Below, in pieces: positions 46,369 through 58,613 of a DNA stretch of 64,000 nt. Origin of the DNA: Tilletiaria anomala UBC 951 (lineage: Eukaryota > Basidiomycota > Exobasidiomycetes > Georgefischeriales > Tilletiariaceae); the NCBI RefSeq assembly GCF_000711695.1, contig NW_013546963.1, positions 1 through 64,000 of the forward strand. The letters are read 5' to 3'. The position numbers and the translations under genes were made by a program. How positions within the stretch are numbered: the first letter of the stretch is position 1; each line of letters starts with the position of its first letter. Under the pieces are notes generated by a model. It searched no databases and was not told where the DNA came from. It saw only the letters and a list, made by a program, of their open reading frames with translations.

Positions 46369-49300
46369 CTACCAAACTGACTCGCCATAATAGCCGCCGA
46401 CGCCGAAAGACTGCACCTGCTGGTGGCCTGCAGTGCGCGCTCTCTCATCTGCTGCCGCAGAAGGGTTCTGAGTGGCGGACATGCTAATGCCAGAGGCTGA
46501 GTGCTGAGAGGCACGGTGAGTGTAGGCGTGGCGTCCGCCCCGGGGCGGTCGGTAGCTGATCCTGCCCGCTGAAGAGTAATTTGAGCCAGCAGCAGCAGCA
46601 TGCGCCATGTGCGGAGACTGCGAGTGCGAATCCACAGGCCAACCGACCGTCGCTGTCATTCCTGCTCCCATGGTGCCAAATGCGCCAGAGGACATTCCTG
46701 CACTGTAGTATCCCTTACCGACAGCACCGGAAGGCGGCCGGAAAGCATTGTATGTGCTGACAGCCATGGGGCTCATTCCGCCGTAGGGCGAGGCGCCAGT
46801 CAGAGTTGTGCCGAATTGTAGAGCAGCAGCGTTGTATTGTCGCTGCTGAAGCGCGAACGCATTCATCTGTTGTGGTGTCATACTGTACGGGAAATATCCA
46901 TAGCTGGCGTAAGCCTCTGGATAGTCGGCAGGGCCGAACGACGCAGTCTCGTACCCAGCAACGCCAGGAGCAGCGAAGCGATTTGCACCTGCTACCGGCG
47001 CTCCGGCTTTCGCAACGCTCCGAGCATCCGCATTGCCGCCCACATCCGCATTCAGGCCCGAGGCCGTGGATATGGATGAAGAGGAGGCTGCGAAGCCATT
47101 TTGCCGCACGACTGGAGAGCCGCGCGCTGGCTCTCTTGCACCTGACACATCGGATGCCGGATTCATGGCGTGTGGGTTAAACACCGAGTCGGCTGTGCCA
47201 AAATCGTCCAGCGGCGTATCGGACGCTCGGTGCGAATCGACGGAACTGGCAGACAGAGGAGGGGCTTCCTCATTGCGTAGATCCTGAACAAGACTGCTAG
47301 GCAAAAACGCGTCTGTGATACCCTTCAAGCTGTTTTGAGTGCCATTCTTCCCATCGCTGCTTGGCTGCGCCCATACTTTCTTGACTGCATCACTGTCGGG
47401 CGCACTATGTGAACCTTCCAGCATCGGGAAACCCCAAGGTGAAGCCGTTGACTTGGGCAAAGGCAGCGTCTGTGAAGGGAAAAGAAGTAAATTCCTGAGG
47501 CATTGTTTTTATCCAGAGAAAGACTCACTGAGCCAACAGAGGTCTGGCCCGAAGCCACAGCAGGCTCTGGAAGGGACGAGATCGCACCGCCGAGCGCAGA
47601 AGAATCCGACGTCGAATACACCATGTCAGTGAGTTCCATATGTGCCATGTAGCTGGTTGGGCTGTCTTCTTCGCGTGTCCTTGTTGCAACACTAAGGGAT
47701 GAGGTGCCGAGAACACCGGCAGTTTGACTGAAATCGGCAGAGTGAGACACGACTCCGTTGCGTGGTGCAGAGATTGTGTCGATGCGGGAGCCAGGCGCGC
47801 GTCGCACGTCGCTCGCTCCGAGGACTGCTTGCCCTGTGGCTGCATTGAGTGCCGTCTGAAAGGGAGATGAGCTGGTAGACGGGAGGGTGGCTGGCGCAGG
47901 CTGGGTCGCCTGCGAAGCTGCGGATCCGCCCGCACGAGGAAGACGAATCTGAGGTATACCACGCGTGCCTTTCAGGTGAGACCTGGGAAGACTGACTTTG
48001 ATGCGCTGTGGGCCCCAGTCCTCAGGTTGCTCCGATGGCGGCGTCGCGATCGCCGTGTCGAGATCCTCGTTGACACCGACTGGCGAACGGGTTAGGGGGC
48101 TGTACCCGCTTTGAAAAGCGCTCAGGTCATTGATCTGCCTCAAGGCCCTTGACAGCGTGCGGCGTGGTATGTTGACGCTCGACTGCGCGACACCCCGGTA
48201 GAAGCGTTTCGGGAAGAAATAGTCATCTCGGGATAGCGTCCGGATAGAAATGGTCATCAGAGGCGGATCCCAAGTAAGTGCGTAGATCGGATGCGATCGC
48301 AAGGTGTTGGCCCGCAGCACGGCAGACCGCTGCGTGTGGCTTTCAGCTTCTTGTAACAGTCCCCGCATAAGGCCTTGAGTTACCTTGACAGCAAAGTGCT
48401 TCCAAGCCGGCGGGCCGTCCATCGGCACCTCGGCTCGAGTCAGCAGAGGCTCGGGCGGGAGATAGGGACGCATCGTCGCTGGTTTTAGTGGTGCAGCCTG
48501 GATAGGAGTAACCGATCGTCTGCCTACTCGGTGCATTGGCAGGTCTGAGCGATCAACATCATCGCTCGGTGCACGTACATCCACTCGCGGGATGGTCGCC
48601 TTCGCTTGCTGTCGCCGCTTTGCGTCCGATCGACCACTGTCCGGAACCTCGGGACGTGTCGAAGCACCAAATGGCTGCTCATGAATGGGCTGCTGTAGTG
48701 TGCGTTGCAGCAGGGTTCTCCTCGGCTGCTCGGCGAGCTGAGACTCGCGCATTGGCCCACCCGTTGTGGAAGACCAACGCTTGGCGATCGTCACATCGCC
48801 TGGAGCTGCTGTTGGCGATGGCCCACTGCGTCGCCAAGAAATGGCGTCGCTCGGAGACAAGATTCGGGCTGGTGCTTGTTCAAACGAAGCCTTGGTGGCA
48901 GCAGCTGCAGCTGCAGCTGCTTCCTCTCTCGCCTTCTCGGCCTTCTCAGCGGCAGCAGCTTCGGCCCTCTTTGCCTTCTCCTCCGCCGCAGCCTGTCGAC
49001 GTGCCTCCAAAGCCTCCTTGCGTTTCTGTTCAGCCTCCTCTTTCGCCCTCTCCTTCGTTTCAGCTTCCTCCTTCAGCTTGGCCTCTAGTGCCGCCGCTTT
49101 GGCCCTCGCACGTTCTTTCTCCTCCAGACGCCGCGCCTCCTCATCCTCGCGACGCTTACGAGCGCGCTCGACTGCCGATAGCATTGTTTTCGCCTGGTCT
49201 TCTGGATTGATAATAGTTGCTGCCGCTAGCGCCGACTCGGGGGGCGCAGCAGCAGGTGCTGCTGCTGCCAGTGCCTGCGATGAAGGCTCGGGCGCAGTGC

Positions 49301-51657
49301 TCTGTCCTTCCAAGCTGCGCTTGATACCGCCCCACGGCGGAGGTCTTGGCGCAGAGGAAGTCTGAGCATGGTTCACCGCGGCAGCACTGGCGGCTGCAGG
49401 CGGAAGGGAGGACAACGTGGCCCTCGGCGACATGCGCACAGCTGCGCCAGCTGTCGGCCCATTCAAATTTCCGTGTTTGGCGGTCTTCAGCTCCGACGCA
49501 GGTGGCGCGACAGCGGGCTTGCACGGCGCTTCTACTACTTTTGCCTCCGCTGGCGGTTGAGCAGTCGGCGGAGGGACGACTGCCTTCACCGGTACTCCTG
49601 AAGCCTTGTTGAGCGATGCTTGTCTTTGCGCTAGCGGCCCCCATGCGCGAGTCGCTGCAGCAACTGTAGCAACAGGTGCATGCGCTTGCGCAGACGCTGC
49701 GTTATACATACCGGCAGGCTCGTCGCTGCGACTCGGTGGGCTACTGACAAATGATTCGCTTGGGGCGCGGTCTCGCTGCAGCAAGGAGATGCTCGGAGCT
49801 CCCACTGAGATCCGCCTCTCCTTTTTCGTTGCGGCCTTGGCGTCAAACAGTTGTTTCTGCTGTTGCTGTGGCACTGGTGCTACCGGTGCAAAGGAGGCTG
49901 TCGCTGCAGCTTCACCATCTCCACTCGCGCGGGAGACAGACCCGCGCTTGATACCACCCCATGGAGGCGGACGGGCCGAAGGCATGGTGCGATCGTGCCC
50001 GACATCTCTGAAGCGTTCCTCCTTGGAAACAGGCCCATTGTAGAAGTTCGCCTCCACTTCCTGTTGCATCACCTGCTCTTCCGCCTTTTCTGTCGCCTTG
50101 GCTGCCTTGGCGGCCTCGCCAGGCTGAACGGATGCGGTTGGCTGCGCAGTGATTTTGTACTGCTTGCCATCGCCAAACTCCACCACCTCGCCGAAGAACT
50201 CGTCATCATCTAGGTCGTCCCAGTGATCGCCGCTCTTCAGGTTGCCGCCGCGGAAGCTTTCCAGCACCTTCAGCGCCGCTTCCTGCTTCGCTAGTGCTTC
50301 GGCCGCTGCGGCTGCAGCCTTCTTCTCTGCCTCCTTTTGCGCACTCGCCGCTTCGGCAGCAGTGGGGAAGACCGTCTTGAGACGATCCGCCTCGCGTGAC
50401 GAGAGGCCATGTATGCCGTTCGCACCAGTGGGGGACGAGGTTCCTTTTGTCCATGGGGCCGCTTTAGAAGAAGCCACAGACGTGCCGGCTGGGCTGCTGG
50501 ACCGCACATTGGTCCCGAGAGTGGGCGCAATCCCGGAGCTGGAACTGGGCCGTAAGCCACCAGGAGAAGCCGAACGCCCAGAGGCGAGCGAAGACACGAG
50601 CTTGGAACTCGCTGCGACGCTCGTGCTGATACTTGGTGTCCCTGCTGGATAGGATATCGGGGCCCATCCTGCTGTAGAAGGCGCCTTGCTGCTCGAGGAG
50701 AGCTTGCTTCTTGAGCCTGCTGATCCCAGTTCTGGATTGGAGCATGCAGGAGAGAGAAAACAAGGTCAACACACTTATCCTCCTCCGATCTTTCAGCGAT
50801 GAAGGGAATAGGCACTTACTACTACCGGATCCGAGGCTCAGGGTCAGCGTCCCCGACGGCGAAGCAGTTGTTGTCAGGGGCGAAGGAGAGGCCTTTTCGA
50901 GGAACTTTTTCGTCACGCTAGCCGATGCGAACTTCCGCGGCGCAGACGCCATTCCTGATGCCGTCGCATGTGCCAGGGTGGGTGTCGGTGGGCCTGAGGA
51001 CGCGTTTGATGCGCCGGATGCCGGTGTAGCAGTAGAAGGTGCTTGCTGCTGGCAAATGCTCGCTGATGCAGCCGGTGTTGACTGTCGGTCATTTGCAGCA
51101 GCGTCGGCAGGGAAAGCGTCTTCGGCAGCTTGTGCAACCAGTGTGGAACTGGCACCAGCGAAATTCTCTGGCTTAGAAAGAGCCGCTGGCTCTGCGGATG
51201 TCGAAGCCGCGCTTGTTCTCAGCGTGGTGCCTGCTTCCTCTTGTGCACCAATGTGTGCCACATCAGGCTCTACGCCCTTTGTGCCATCCTTCGAGGCTTG
51301 TGCGCCTTGTACCGGGCCCGAAGCCTGATCTGTTGTAGCTCTTTGAACTATAGCCGGGCGTTCCCGCATGATGCTGAATACTTCCGACTCATCGTTATCC
51401 TGTAAATGCTTTGCGTAGCCTCCAGCATTATCGCCAGCTGCGGTTGCGTCCACATTGTTTTCATTTTGCACTGCTGCACGTGCTTCGACTTTTCCGTTGT
51501 GCGAATCAGCGAAGGATTGTTGATGCCGGTCCGACGCTCGTTGCGTGTTGGAGCTTTCTTGGCGTTGCGCCTGAACTTCCGATGAGGTTAGAGCATCCCC
51601 ATCCTTCTTCTCGCCATCGTGACCATGCTCAACGATCTCAGCGGACGCTGCGCTCAT
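46369..51657 (-). CDS. Large disordered conserved fungal protein
   Basis: About 1708 residues from exons 51657-50820, 50716-47529, 47469-46369. No catalytic domain was recognised. Motifs resembling conserved blocks of an uncharacterised fungal family can be seen: ASASVTKKFLEKA (about 265), an Ala/Glu/Lys-rich helix, HWDDLDDDEFFGEVVEFGDG and PVSKEERF, and after the last intron LPLPKSTASPWGFPM, VWAQPSS and NSLKGITDAFLPSSL. A long charged coiled coil (about residues 700-790; 48950-49190) follows. The rest is Ser/Pro/Ala/Gln-rich, with a Gly/Tyr/Ser-rich end. The first intron ends in CAGCAG, so two acceptors one codon apart are both usable. The first Met (51657) was preferred to an in-frame Met 48 codons upstream for its acidic N-terminus. 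Function unknown. Confidence 0.75.
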
Positions 51658-52421
51658 ATCCCTAGGAGTGAGGGAATGGCCTTGAGTCGATAAGAGCTGC
51701 ACAGAAGTATATGCGGCCTTGTTCGAGTCGGTCGCCTTGATGATGCTGTGAGCAATGGCGTATCGCAGTACGGATGCGCTTTGATGACAAGCCCTCGGCA
51801 AAGGTGGCGAGCAATTCGCAGCAGCTCGTGTGACTCGTTCTTAGCTGATTGTGTCGTGGGGCGGGAAGCGCACGTCGAAGCGTCCGAAGCCACGGAATCT
51901 GGAAACGCTCAAGTTTGACCAAGGAATGCTCGCCTCTCCTCTTTGATGAGCTCCGCTGCGTTGCGTCAGGAGCTCGAAGGTGGCTCTCGACCCATGCCGT
52001 AGAGAAGGGAAGGAGGTACAAGCAGCCGGGTATGCTCTCCAGTGTGCTGATCAAAGGCTCGCCAACGACAGTGCTCTTTGGCGCGAAGGAAGATGCACTG
52101 AAGTGGCGGGGATTACAGGGAGACGATCAGTGGTATCCAAATCGCGGGGAGCGCCAGAACAGGAACCCGTAAAACGACCGTTTACCCCGGAAAATATTTA
52201 ATATAACCCGATTTTGCGAACGCACATGCACTAGGCAGCTTCAAGATGCCAGCATATACATATCACACTTGCGTGTCGCATCGCATCAATCACAGCACCA
52301 AGCCATGTCTGAAATGTCATCTAGTCATACACGGTGGCCTTGTGTTCGGCGTGCCGCTCCCTAGATCCAACGGACAGAGGATTGGTTGATTGGACGCTCA
52401 GCCACGCGAGTCCAAGGCACC
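51658..52421. promoter_or_regulatory. Divergent promoter region (disordered protein / CSN6)
   Basis: This is 764 bp between divergent starts. No TATA-like element was seen near either start. There is a single ACGCGA at 52404-52409, 13 bp before CSN6. Open frames on both strands lack recognisable domains. Confidence 0.45.
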
Positions 52422-53989
52422 ATGCAGACACTGATTGGAGAATCGAGCCATGCGACCGCCTTGACAAAGATCTCCGACGTCGTGCTCGATGTCACACGAG
52501 AAGCAGGCGTCGGCGTCAACCTCACATTGTGAGTATCGACAACCGGACTCCTGGAAAGCGTAAGATGGGCTGCTGAGCGCTATTGTATTTGAATTGCAGA
52601 CATCCCTTGCCGATTTTGAATGTATCGGAGCATGTGACGCGGGCACGTGCACAAATGGGCACCGACAATGTCAGCGGTAAATGTGGCCATGTGTCCCTAT
52701 CAGGATCACGATAGGAAAGGCGGCTAATGACCTCCTCTCTTATTTCCCTCCCACCCGCACAGTATATGGCGTGCTTCTCGGAACGCAAAGTGGGAGAAAC
52801 GTGGAGATACACAATGCGTTCGAGATGCGCGTAGATCCCGCGGCACCTGGTGCGCCCGCAGGTGGTTTGCAGGTGAATCACAACTTTCTCAAATCCAGGC
52901 AATCCCAATGTCGGTATTGTTGCCTCGCACTGCTGTGCTCGATGCTTGAACGGGTAATGCGGTCCTGACGAATACAATCGTCATTTCGGCCCCCTCCAGT
53001 CAAACAAGTCTTTCCTACGCTCGATTTTCTGGGCTGGTACAGCGTCGGCCCGGTGCCGACGCTACAGGATGTGCAGATCCATCAGCAAGTGGGTGCACGG
53101 ATCAGATGGCCTTATCTGCGAGTGACGCATAGAGGGGATGTCTGACATTCCTATGGATCATATCTCCGCTCTAGCTCCTCGGATACAACGAAGCGCCGAT
53201 CTTCCTCCAACTTTCGCCGACGAACACACGAGTAGCAGAGGCCGCAGCCTCGGGCGAGCTGCCGCTGAGCACGTACGAATCAACTGTTGAGATTGTCCAT
53301 GGAGAGACAAAGATGTTCTTTGTGCCTACTGGCTACCGGATCGATACAGGCGAAGCGGAACGCGTGGCTGTCGACTTTGCCAGCAGGCCGGCCGAGTCTG
53401 GGAATGATGCTGCTGCATCCAGTTCACGTGAGCACCCCCATGCTAAGCTCTTTCGGGCGATCGCTGCGCATATTTGGCCGGCATTTAATATTGGTTTTTT
53501 CGGCAGTTCTGGGGAACCTAAAGTCGTCCTACAATGCAATACGCATGCTCGCCGATCGGATCAAGGCACTCAATGGCTACGTCCAGTCCGTGCACAACGC
53601 CGCACCAAGCGACGGGAGCACTCTTGCAGAGATTGACACTGCGAATGCTACTACCATTGACCATGAGACACTGCGGCAGATTGCGGCATTATGCGCTTCC
53701 ATCGCGCCCTCAAGCGAGGGGCAAAGCTTGAACGCTGAATTGCTAACCGAGTACCATGATGTGTTCCTCACCAACCAGTTGACATGCTTGACCTCAGGAC
53801 TGAACAGCTTAAACGAGGTGTGTGTGTTTCTCTGCTCGCGGGTCCGCCCCCACATCCCGATCCAGGCAAATTGCTCACAGGCGCATCGTCATCTCTTCCT
53901 GTTCACAGCTCGTCGACAAGTTCGACTTTGTCTCACAGCCTGGAAAGCGCGAGGCCGGCCTCCCTCCGCGTAGCTTCCGCTTGCGATGA
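52422..53989 (+). CDS. CSN6: COP9 signalosome subunit 6 (MPN domain)
   Basis: Non-catalytic MPN subunit of the COP9 signalosome, which removes Nedd8 from cullins. Seven exons: 52422-52528, 52600-52676, 52763-52909, 53000-53088, 53175-53427, 53507-53817, 53909-53989, giving 354 residues. The opening LHPLPILNVSEHVTRARAQM is the CSN6 signature and is completed across intron 1. The MPN core follows (VYGVLLGTQSGRNVEIHNAF, then FPTLDFLGWYSVG). The position of the JAMM HxH is occupied by YSVG, so it cannot bind zinc, as expected for CSN6. APIFLQLSPTNTR and VEIVHGETKMFFVP complete the domain. The C-terminal helical part includes NLKSSYNAIRMLADRI. All seven exons stay in phase, and this is the most intron-rich gene in the window. 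Confidence 0.91.
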
Positions 53990-54180
53990 GGAGAATCCTT
54001 TGTACCCCACTCGCCTCCGCCGGAGAGCCCTATTGAGTTGTTCAATCATTTTCCCACTACAACACTGTATCATACATGAAACTTCAACAGCACGGCATCA
54101 TACTTGGGAAAAGCATCCCTGTGCATCCTGTACGCGCTGCACTCGCTTACTGGACAGCAGTGCCACCGCGCCCGTCGCCG

Positions 54181-55934
54181 CTAGCGATCCTCCGAGTGTT
54201 CGATCATGCCTCTGAGATGCTGCAGCACAAGCGTGACGCGTTCGCGCTGCATCTTTGCCAATGTGCCTGACGCGACGAGGCCCACTTCAAGATCGTAGAA
54301 TTTGACGCGGCATGCGCTGCTTGTCAGCCCAAAGTTGATGCCTGCCGCGCCGATGCGCGATAGCGTCAGCGGTGTCAGGTCCAACGATGTGTGCTGTGAC
54401 AAGTATGCTTTTATCGCTGGAAGGAGGGGTGTCTCTGTGGAGGGTTCGAATAGAAGGTCTTGTCAGGTCATGATTTAACATTTCAAAGACTTCCGGATTC
54501 CGAAGTCTCTCACCTGGGGGGGTCTCGTCCAGCAACCGCATACAGACAGGCCATGGTACCGTCAATGTGAGCGCTTTGAGATCTGGCGCAGGTCCAGGAA
54601 CCTTGGATCCGTCCATCCTGAGATCGTCCCACAGTTCCGAAGGGAAAGTGAATGCCAGCTCGACTGGTCCAGCAGCATACGCACTGTCATCGATTCTGTC
54701 GTCCCGCTGCAAACCGCGGAGGCCGTGTCGCCCGCGAGACATCAAGCGGTCGATCTCCTCCTTCTCGCCTCTAGCCTGGACGACGATCTTCTCCGCCAAA
54801 GCCTCAATCCCCGCGCTCACTTCCGCGCCTACGTCGGTGCTTACCGCCAGCCCCTTCAGCCGGCGCGCTGCCGAGCCTGCGGCAGTGGACACGCGGCAGT
54901 CAAAGCGTGCTTGAACCCAATTGAGCGCGTGCGTTAGCACGGCGCGATTGACGTCCGGCGCTGCGTTCGTGCACGACCTGGTCACAAGGACTGGGTATGC
55001 AAGAGCCGTGCTTGTCATCGTGGCTCTTTCTGCACCAGAAGAGGAGGGAAGGAAGACGAGATGGCAAAGATCTCCGAGTCTTATTGCCTTCCACGCCTTT
55101 GCTCGTGCGACCGCTGCTTTGGATTTGCGCTTTTTGCCTTTTGTGGCGGGCTCTGGCGGCCGATGGAGCTCGATCTCAATTGCCCATGCTTGCGAAGACT
55201 CATCCATCTGCTGTTGCATCTGGCCGCGCTTCCATCCTCTGGGGCCATGCGGATTTACCAGGTCCAGGTCGGGCAGCCATCCCATCCTGACGGCCGAGAT
55301 CTGCGCTGATCCAACTGTGTCTCCAATTCGACGTCGCTTTGCTATGGGAAGGTTGCGGCCTGACGCATCTTCGAGCATCGTGTCTTCTCGCTGTCCAGTC
55401 TGGCCTCCACCCCCCGCCTCGGTTGAGCGCCCCGTCGCGACGTGTAGCACCGACATGCCGTCAGACAATCGGATGTTGATGTACGAGCGCAATTCAGCGC
55501 CTAGCTCTTCGAAGAGTTGCAGAGAAAGACTGCCTGATGCGGCGCCCTTGCTTGAAGCACCCATCCTGCCGAGCCTCGGGACATGCAAAGGAGACAGCGT
55601 GTGAAGTTGCAATGTGCGTGACACAAAGATGCCTTTCGAATCGTGGGGTGATACAGCTTGATCAGCTATGCACGACTTGACGTAGTTACACAGAACACTC
55701 ACGCCTGATGCTTGTCCATGGTTCATCCTCTTCCTCCTCGCTAGCTTCTACGCCGGCACTCGTGTCCTTGACCTGCCTTGCCGTTCGACCTGGCGCACTG
55801 CTGGTCGCAGGAGCGCGTATCTTGGCAGGATCGACACGGCCAGCTAGTGGTGGCTGCTCTCTGCTGGTGTCGGCAGAGGCAGGGCCGAGTGACCTCCGTG
55901 TTGCAGGGGGCATCGTGCAGTCCGCCGTACGCAT
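54181..55934 (-). CDS. Putative kinetochore protein, CENP-L/Fta1-like
   Basis: 534 residues from exons 55934-55703, 55632-54514, 54434-54181; a second Met at residue 8 (55913) could be the start. After a disordered acidic N-terminus, exon 2 opens SRTLQLHTLSPLHVP, which resembles the TW.LYRLSPLY block of CENP-L/Fta1. Further support: VLTHALNWVQARFDCRVS in the middle, VELAFTFPSELWDDL, and an end SLDLTPLTLSRIGAAGINFG...ACRVKFYDL like the CENP-L C-terminal strand. CENP-L is part of the constitutive centromere network. The match is by short blocks only, so this is a moderate call. A GTCGCGTCGCGTC element lies 118 bp upstream. Confidence 0.58.
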
Positions 55935-56234
55935 GTGCTGCGAGGGATGTCTACTTGTAACCCTTGCCGATTGGTATTTGGAAAGCGTGGTGTTGAAGTC
56001 GTGAAGAAGAGGTTGCAGATATCAACACGATCAACACCAGTGGGAGGGTGTGACGCGACGCGACCACTTTTGCCTTTAGCATAGCCGAAAATGATACCCA
56101 TGCTAATTACTTTGTCATGAGCCTTGGCCTACACTTGCAAAGGCTCCCAGCTTCCGAATATCTCTTGATGAAGTCCGCCTGACCGGAGTAAAGAGGGCTG
56201 TAACGCATAAAGCCAGTAAGAGAAGTTCTCTACA
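55935..56234. promoter_or_regulatory. Divergent promoter region (CENP-L-like / ZNF830-like)
   Basis: This is 300 bp between divergent starts. It contains the 13-bp element GTCGCGTCGCGTC (minus strand) at 56052-56064, and no other recognised motif. Confidence 0.5.
56052..56064 (-). promoter_or_regulatory. GTCGCGTCGCGTC element upstream of CENP-L-like gene
   Basis: Identical over 13 bases, and in the same orientation relative to the gene, to 62533-62545 upstream of DCC1. It is related to the MBF/MCB ACGCGT-type sites. It is seen directly; function is inferred. Confidence 0.45.
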
Positions 56235-57185
56235 ATGGACGCAAGAGCGCTTCTTCGCGCTACAAAGAGCGGCATCGGCTCTGGCGCTAGCGGTAGCAGT
56301 AGCCATGGCGCTGCGCCGCCGGCGATCACAGACCGGTTCGCAAGCTACAACCGCAAGACAAGTGCTCTGCGCTGCTCCGCGTGCTCGTATATGACCATCA
56401 AACACGAGAACCTGTGGATGAGCCATGCAGCAAGCAAAAGCCATCGGTCGAACGCCGCTGGCATCCTTGCGAAAGAACGGCAGGCGGAGGAGCAGCAGGC
56501 TCAGGAGCGCCGACGGCGAGAAGAAGAGGGGGCGGCAGCTGTTGCAGACTCATCCAAGACCCCCACCGGGAAAAGGAAAGCAGAAAGCCAAGATGCGCCA
56601 GCTGCAGACGCGGAGAGCTCGAGCCATGGTGACGGTAGCAAGAAGCAGCGCATGGCGGACCCTGTGATAGAATCAGAGTGGGAGAAGTTCCAGCGCGAAG
56701 TCCTCGGCGGTGCATCAGCGGTGGATAGCACAGGGTCAGACAATGAGTACAAACGCTTCGCGGCAGCTACGATCGAGGCTGCAGCCGTCTTGCGCAAGCC
56801 AACTGGCGAATATGACGGCGATGAGGACAAGGAGGGAGTAGCCGTCGCCTCCCCAGCGCTGCGTAAGACGCGAGAGGAGATCGAAGATGAGCAACGATTA
56901 GAGCGCCAGCAACAAGAAAAAGAAGAGATTATGCAGCGATACGAGGAAGAGGTGCGGTTACAGCAAGAAGGGGACGAGAGGTGAATCTGTGGAAGAGGGT
57001 GATTTGTTTTGGGACCACTTTGGATCGGCAAGCTGACACACAGAGGCGGTCTGCCCTTTTGCGCCTGCCGCAAACAATCCAGAGTTGCTGCTTTACGAGC
57101 CCGACTAGCGCGCATTAAGGAATCTCGGAAAAGAGCAACCAACGTCAAGGAAAAGGGCAAGGAGACGGCAAATGGAAGTGTATGA
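56235..57185 (+). CDS. ZNF830/CCDC16-like C2H2 zinc-finger protein
   Basis: Probable nuclear factor of the ZNF830 (CCDC16) type, linked to spliceosomes. Exons 56235-56980 and 57083-57185 give 282 residues. One C2H2 finger is formed by Cys47, Cys50, His64 and His70 (LRCSACSYMTIKHENLWMSH). A Glu/Arg-rich coiled coil follows (LAKERQAEEQQAQERRRREE). The middle has WEKFQREVL, and the C-terminal coiled coil is completed across the intron (QQEGDERVAALRARLARIKE). The acceptor at 57082 restores this helix better than one at 57044. The finger plus coiled-coil layout and the WEKFQ block support the family; the exact orthology is inference. Confidence 0.76.
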
Positions 57186-58052
57186 AGGGACACGGTATCG
57201 TACTCTCAGCTGTCGTACCAGTACAATGATCATGCAAGGCTGGCCAGCTCCGGATGGGTGCACATGGCAAATGACTGCTATGCACTTGAGACCATTCCAG
57301 AGGTTGCGATTTACCAGGTTGATTCATCAAGTGAGCTTTGGCCTTGGCCACGGGCAGATGAGACGAAAATTTTGCGCAGCTGCGACGTCGTCGGGCCATG
57401 CTCCACTTGCGCTGGTTGTAGAGGTTGCTCGGGCTCGGGCTCGGGCTAGAAAGCGGACGGGCGACGATGCAGCCCGAAATCCTGCTCGAATTGCGACGCA
57501 GCCTGCATGCCGATATTTGCTACTGTGGCCCTCTGGGTGTTGCGAAGTGGCCAAGTCAATAATCACCTCCCTTTGCGAGAGTGTTCTTGAAGAAGGCACG
57601 CAAGGCCCATGTGACAGCGTGGGATAGTGAATCTAACCCGCCGCAGCTGTGTACCCATCCTCCGAATAATGGCGTGCAAACTTTTGCGCGCAACGAGTTA
57701 GGTGCCGTTCGCTACCTGGACGCATGCCTCTGGACATGTGCGATTCGCTGCGCACAGCCTCGCGCAGCTCCGACTAGGAGGAGGGAAACAATCTTTAGCA
57801 AGGATGTGCTGTGTGGTGCGACGAGCCAAGAAAGCAGTGTATTGCTGGTCTATTGCTGAGCTTTAGTATTGCTGAGACCGTGAAGCGAATGTAGGGGGAG
57901 GTGCCAGACGCTGTGAAGCCTTGGTGAGAACGGGGTGTGTGCGATAGGTCGTAGGTATGACGGTCATGGCTTAGGCGAGAGGGGATGTCCGTCTGGAATC
58001 GGGTGTCTAACAGTGGATGGCGGCCGAGGGCCCATACTGTACAGTTAATGGT
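57186..58052. other. Intergenic region with a GCTCGG repeat
   Basis: This is 867 bp between convergent genes. It contains about three copies of GCTCGG near 57427-57447. An open frame across much of 57186-57627 has no recognisable domain and is unlikely to be a gene. Confidence 0.45.
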
Positions 58053-58613
58053 CTATTTGACGTCGACCATGAGCGCCTTCTCCAGGATAAACTTTCCCTC
58101 TTTGTACTTTTCTGACGAAACAAATGCTCGGTCCTTCGAGCGGTCAAACGAGAGCGAAGTGATCAGCAAAATCGTCTAGCTAACAGTGACCGCTGCTACT
58201 ACCTCGCAAAACGTACATATCGCCATCCAAGTGTGGTTGAGCACTTGCCGCAATAGATATCGCGTACGGTGTGCATGCCCGTCATCATCTCGCGGTCTGC
58301 TGGTGCCCCGAGCGAGATGTTGACGACCGTCTCAAAGAGGAAAGCACGGCCGTGTTGACCATTGAAATTCTGCCGAAGCACATAAAGGGAGCGTTGGATT
58401 TGTGGTCAGCATCGTCTGCGTCCCGGGTCGCGCAACACACAATGAGGCCCAGCCAGCATACATGGGGATCGGCCCCTCTCTATGTCCTCCCTATGTGGAT
58501 TTGAAGGGGCTCACCTTGCTGATCAGCCCATCGATGGTCGCCAAATGCGTCTTACACTTAGCACAGCCAAAAACTTTGGTCGATGCAAGGTACTCGGCGT
58601 GTGTGATCCCCAT
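58053..58613 (-). CDS. Yippee-family zinc-binding protein
   Basis: Small conserved zinc-binding protein of the Yippee family, 110 residues from exons 58613-58515, 58369-58217 and 58133-58053. The start MGITHAEYL is the family start. Zinc ligands are Cys17/Cys20 (FGCAKC) and Cys73/Cys76 (YCGKCSTTLGW). The core GQHGRAFLFETVVNI and the tail SEKYKEGKFILEKALMVD match the family along the whole length. Exon 3 was set by requiring an AG acceptor in phase (58134), which restores the DRAFVSSEKYKEGK block. The usual length is 105-125 residues, so this looks complete and intact. Confidence 0.95.
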
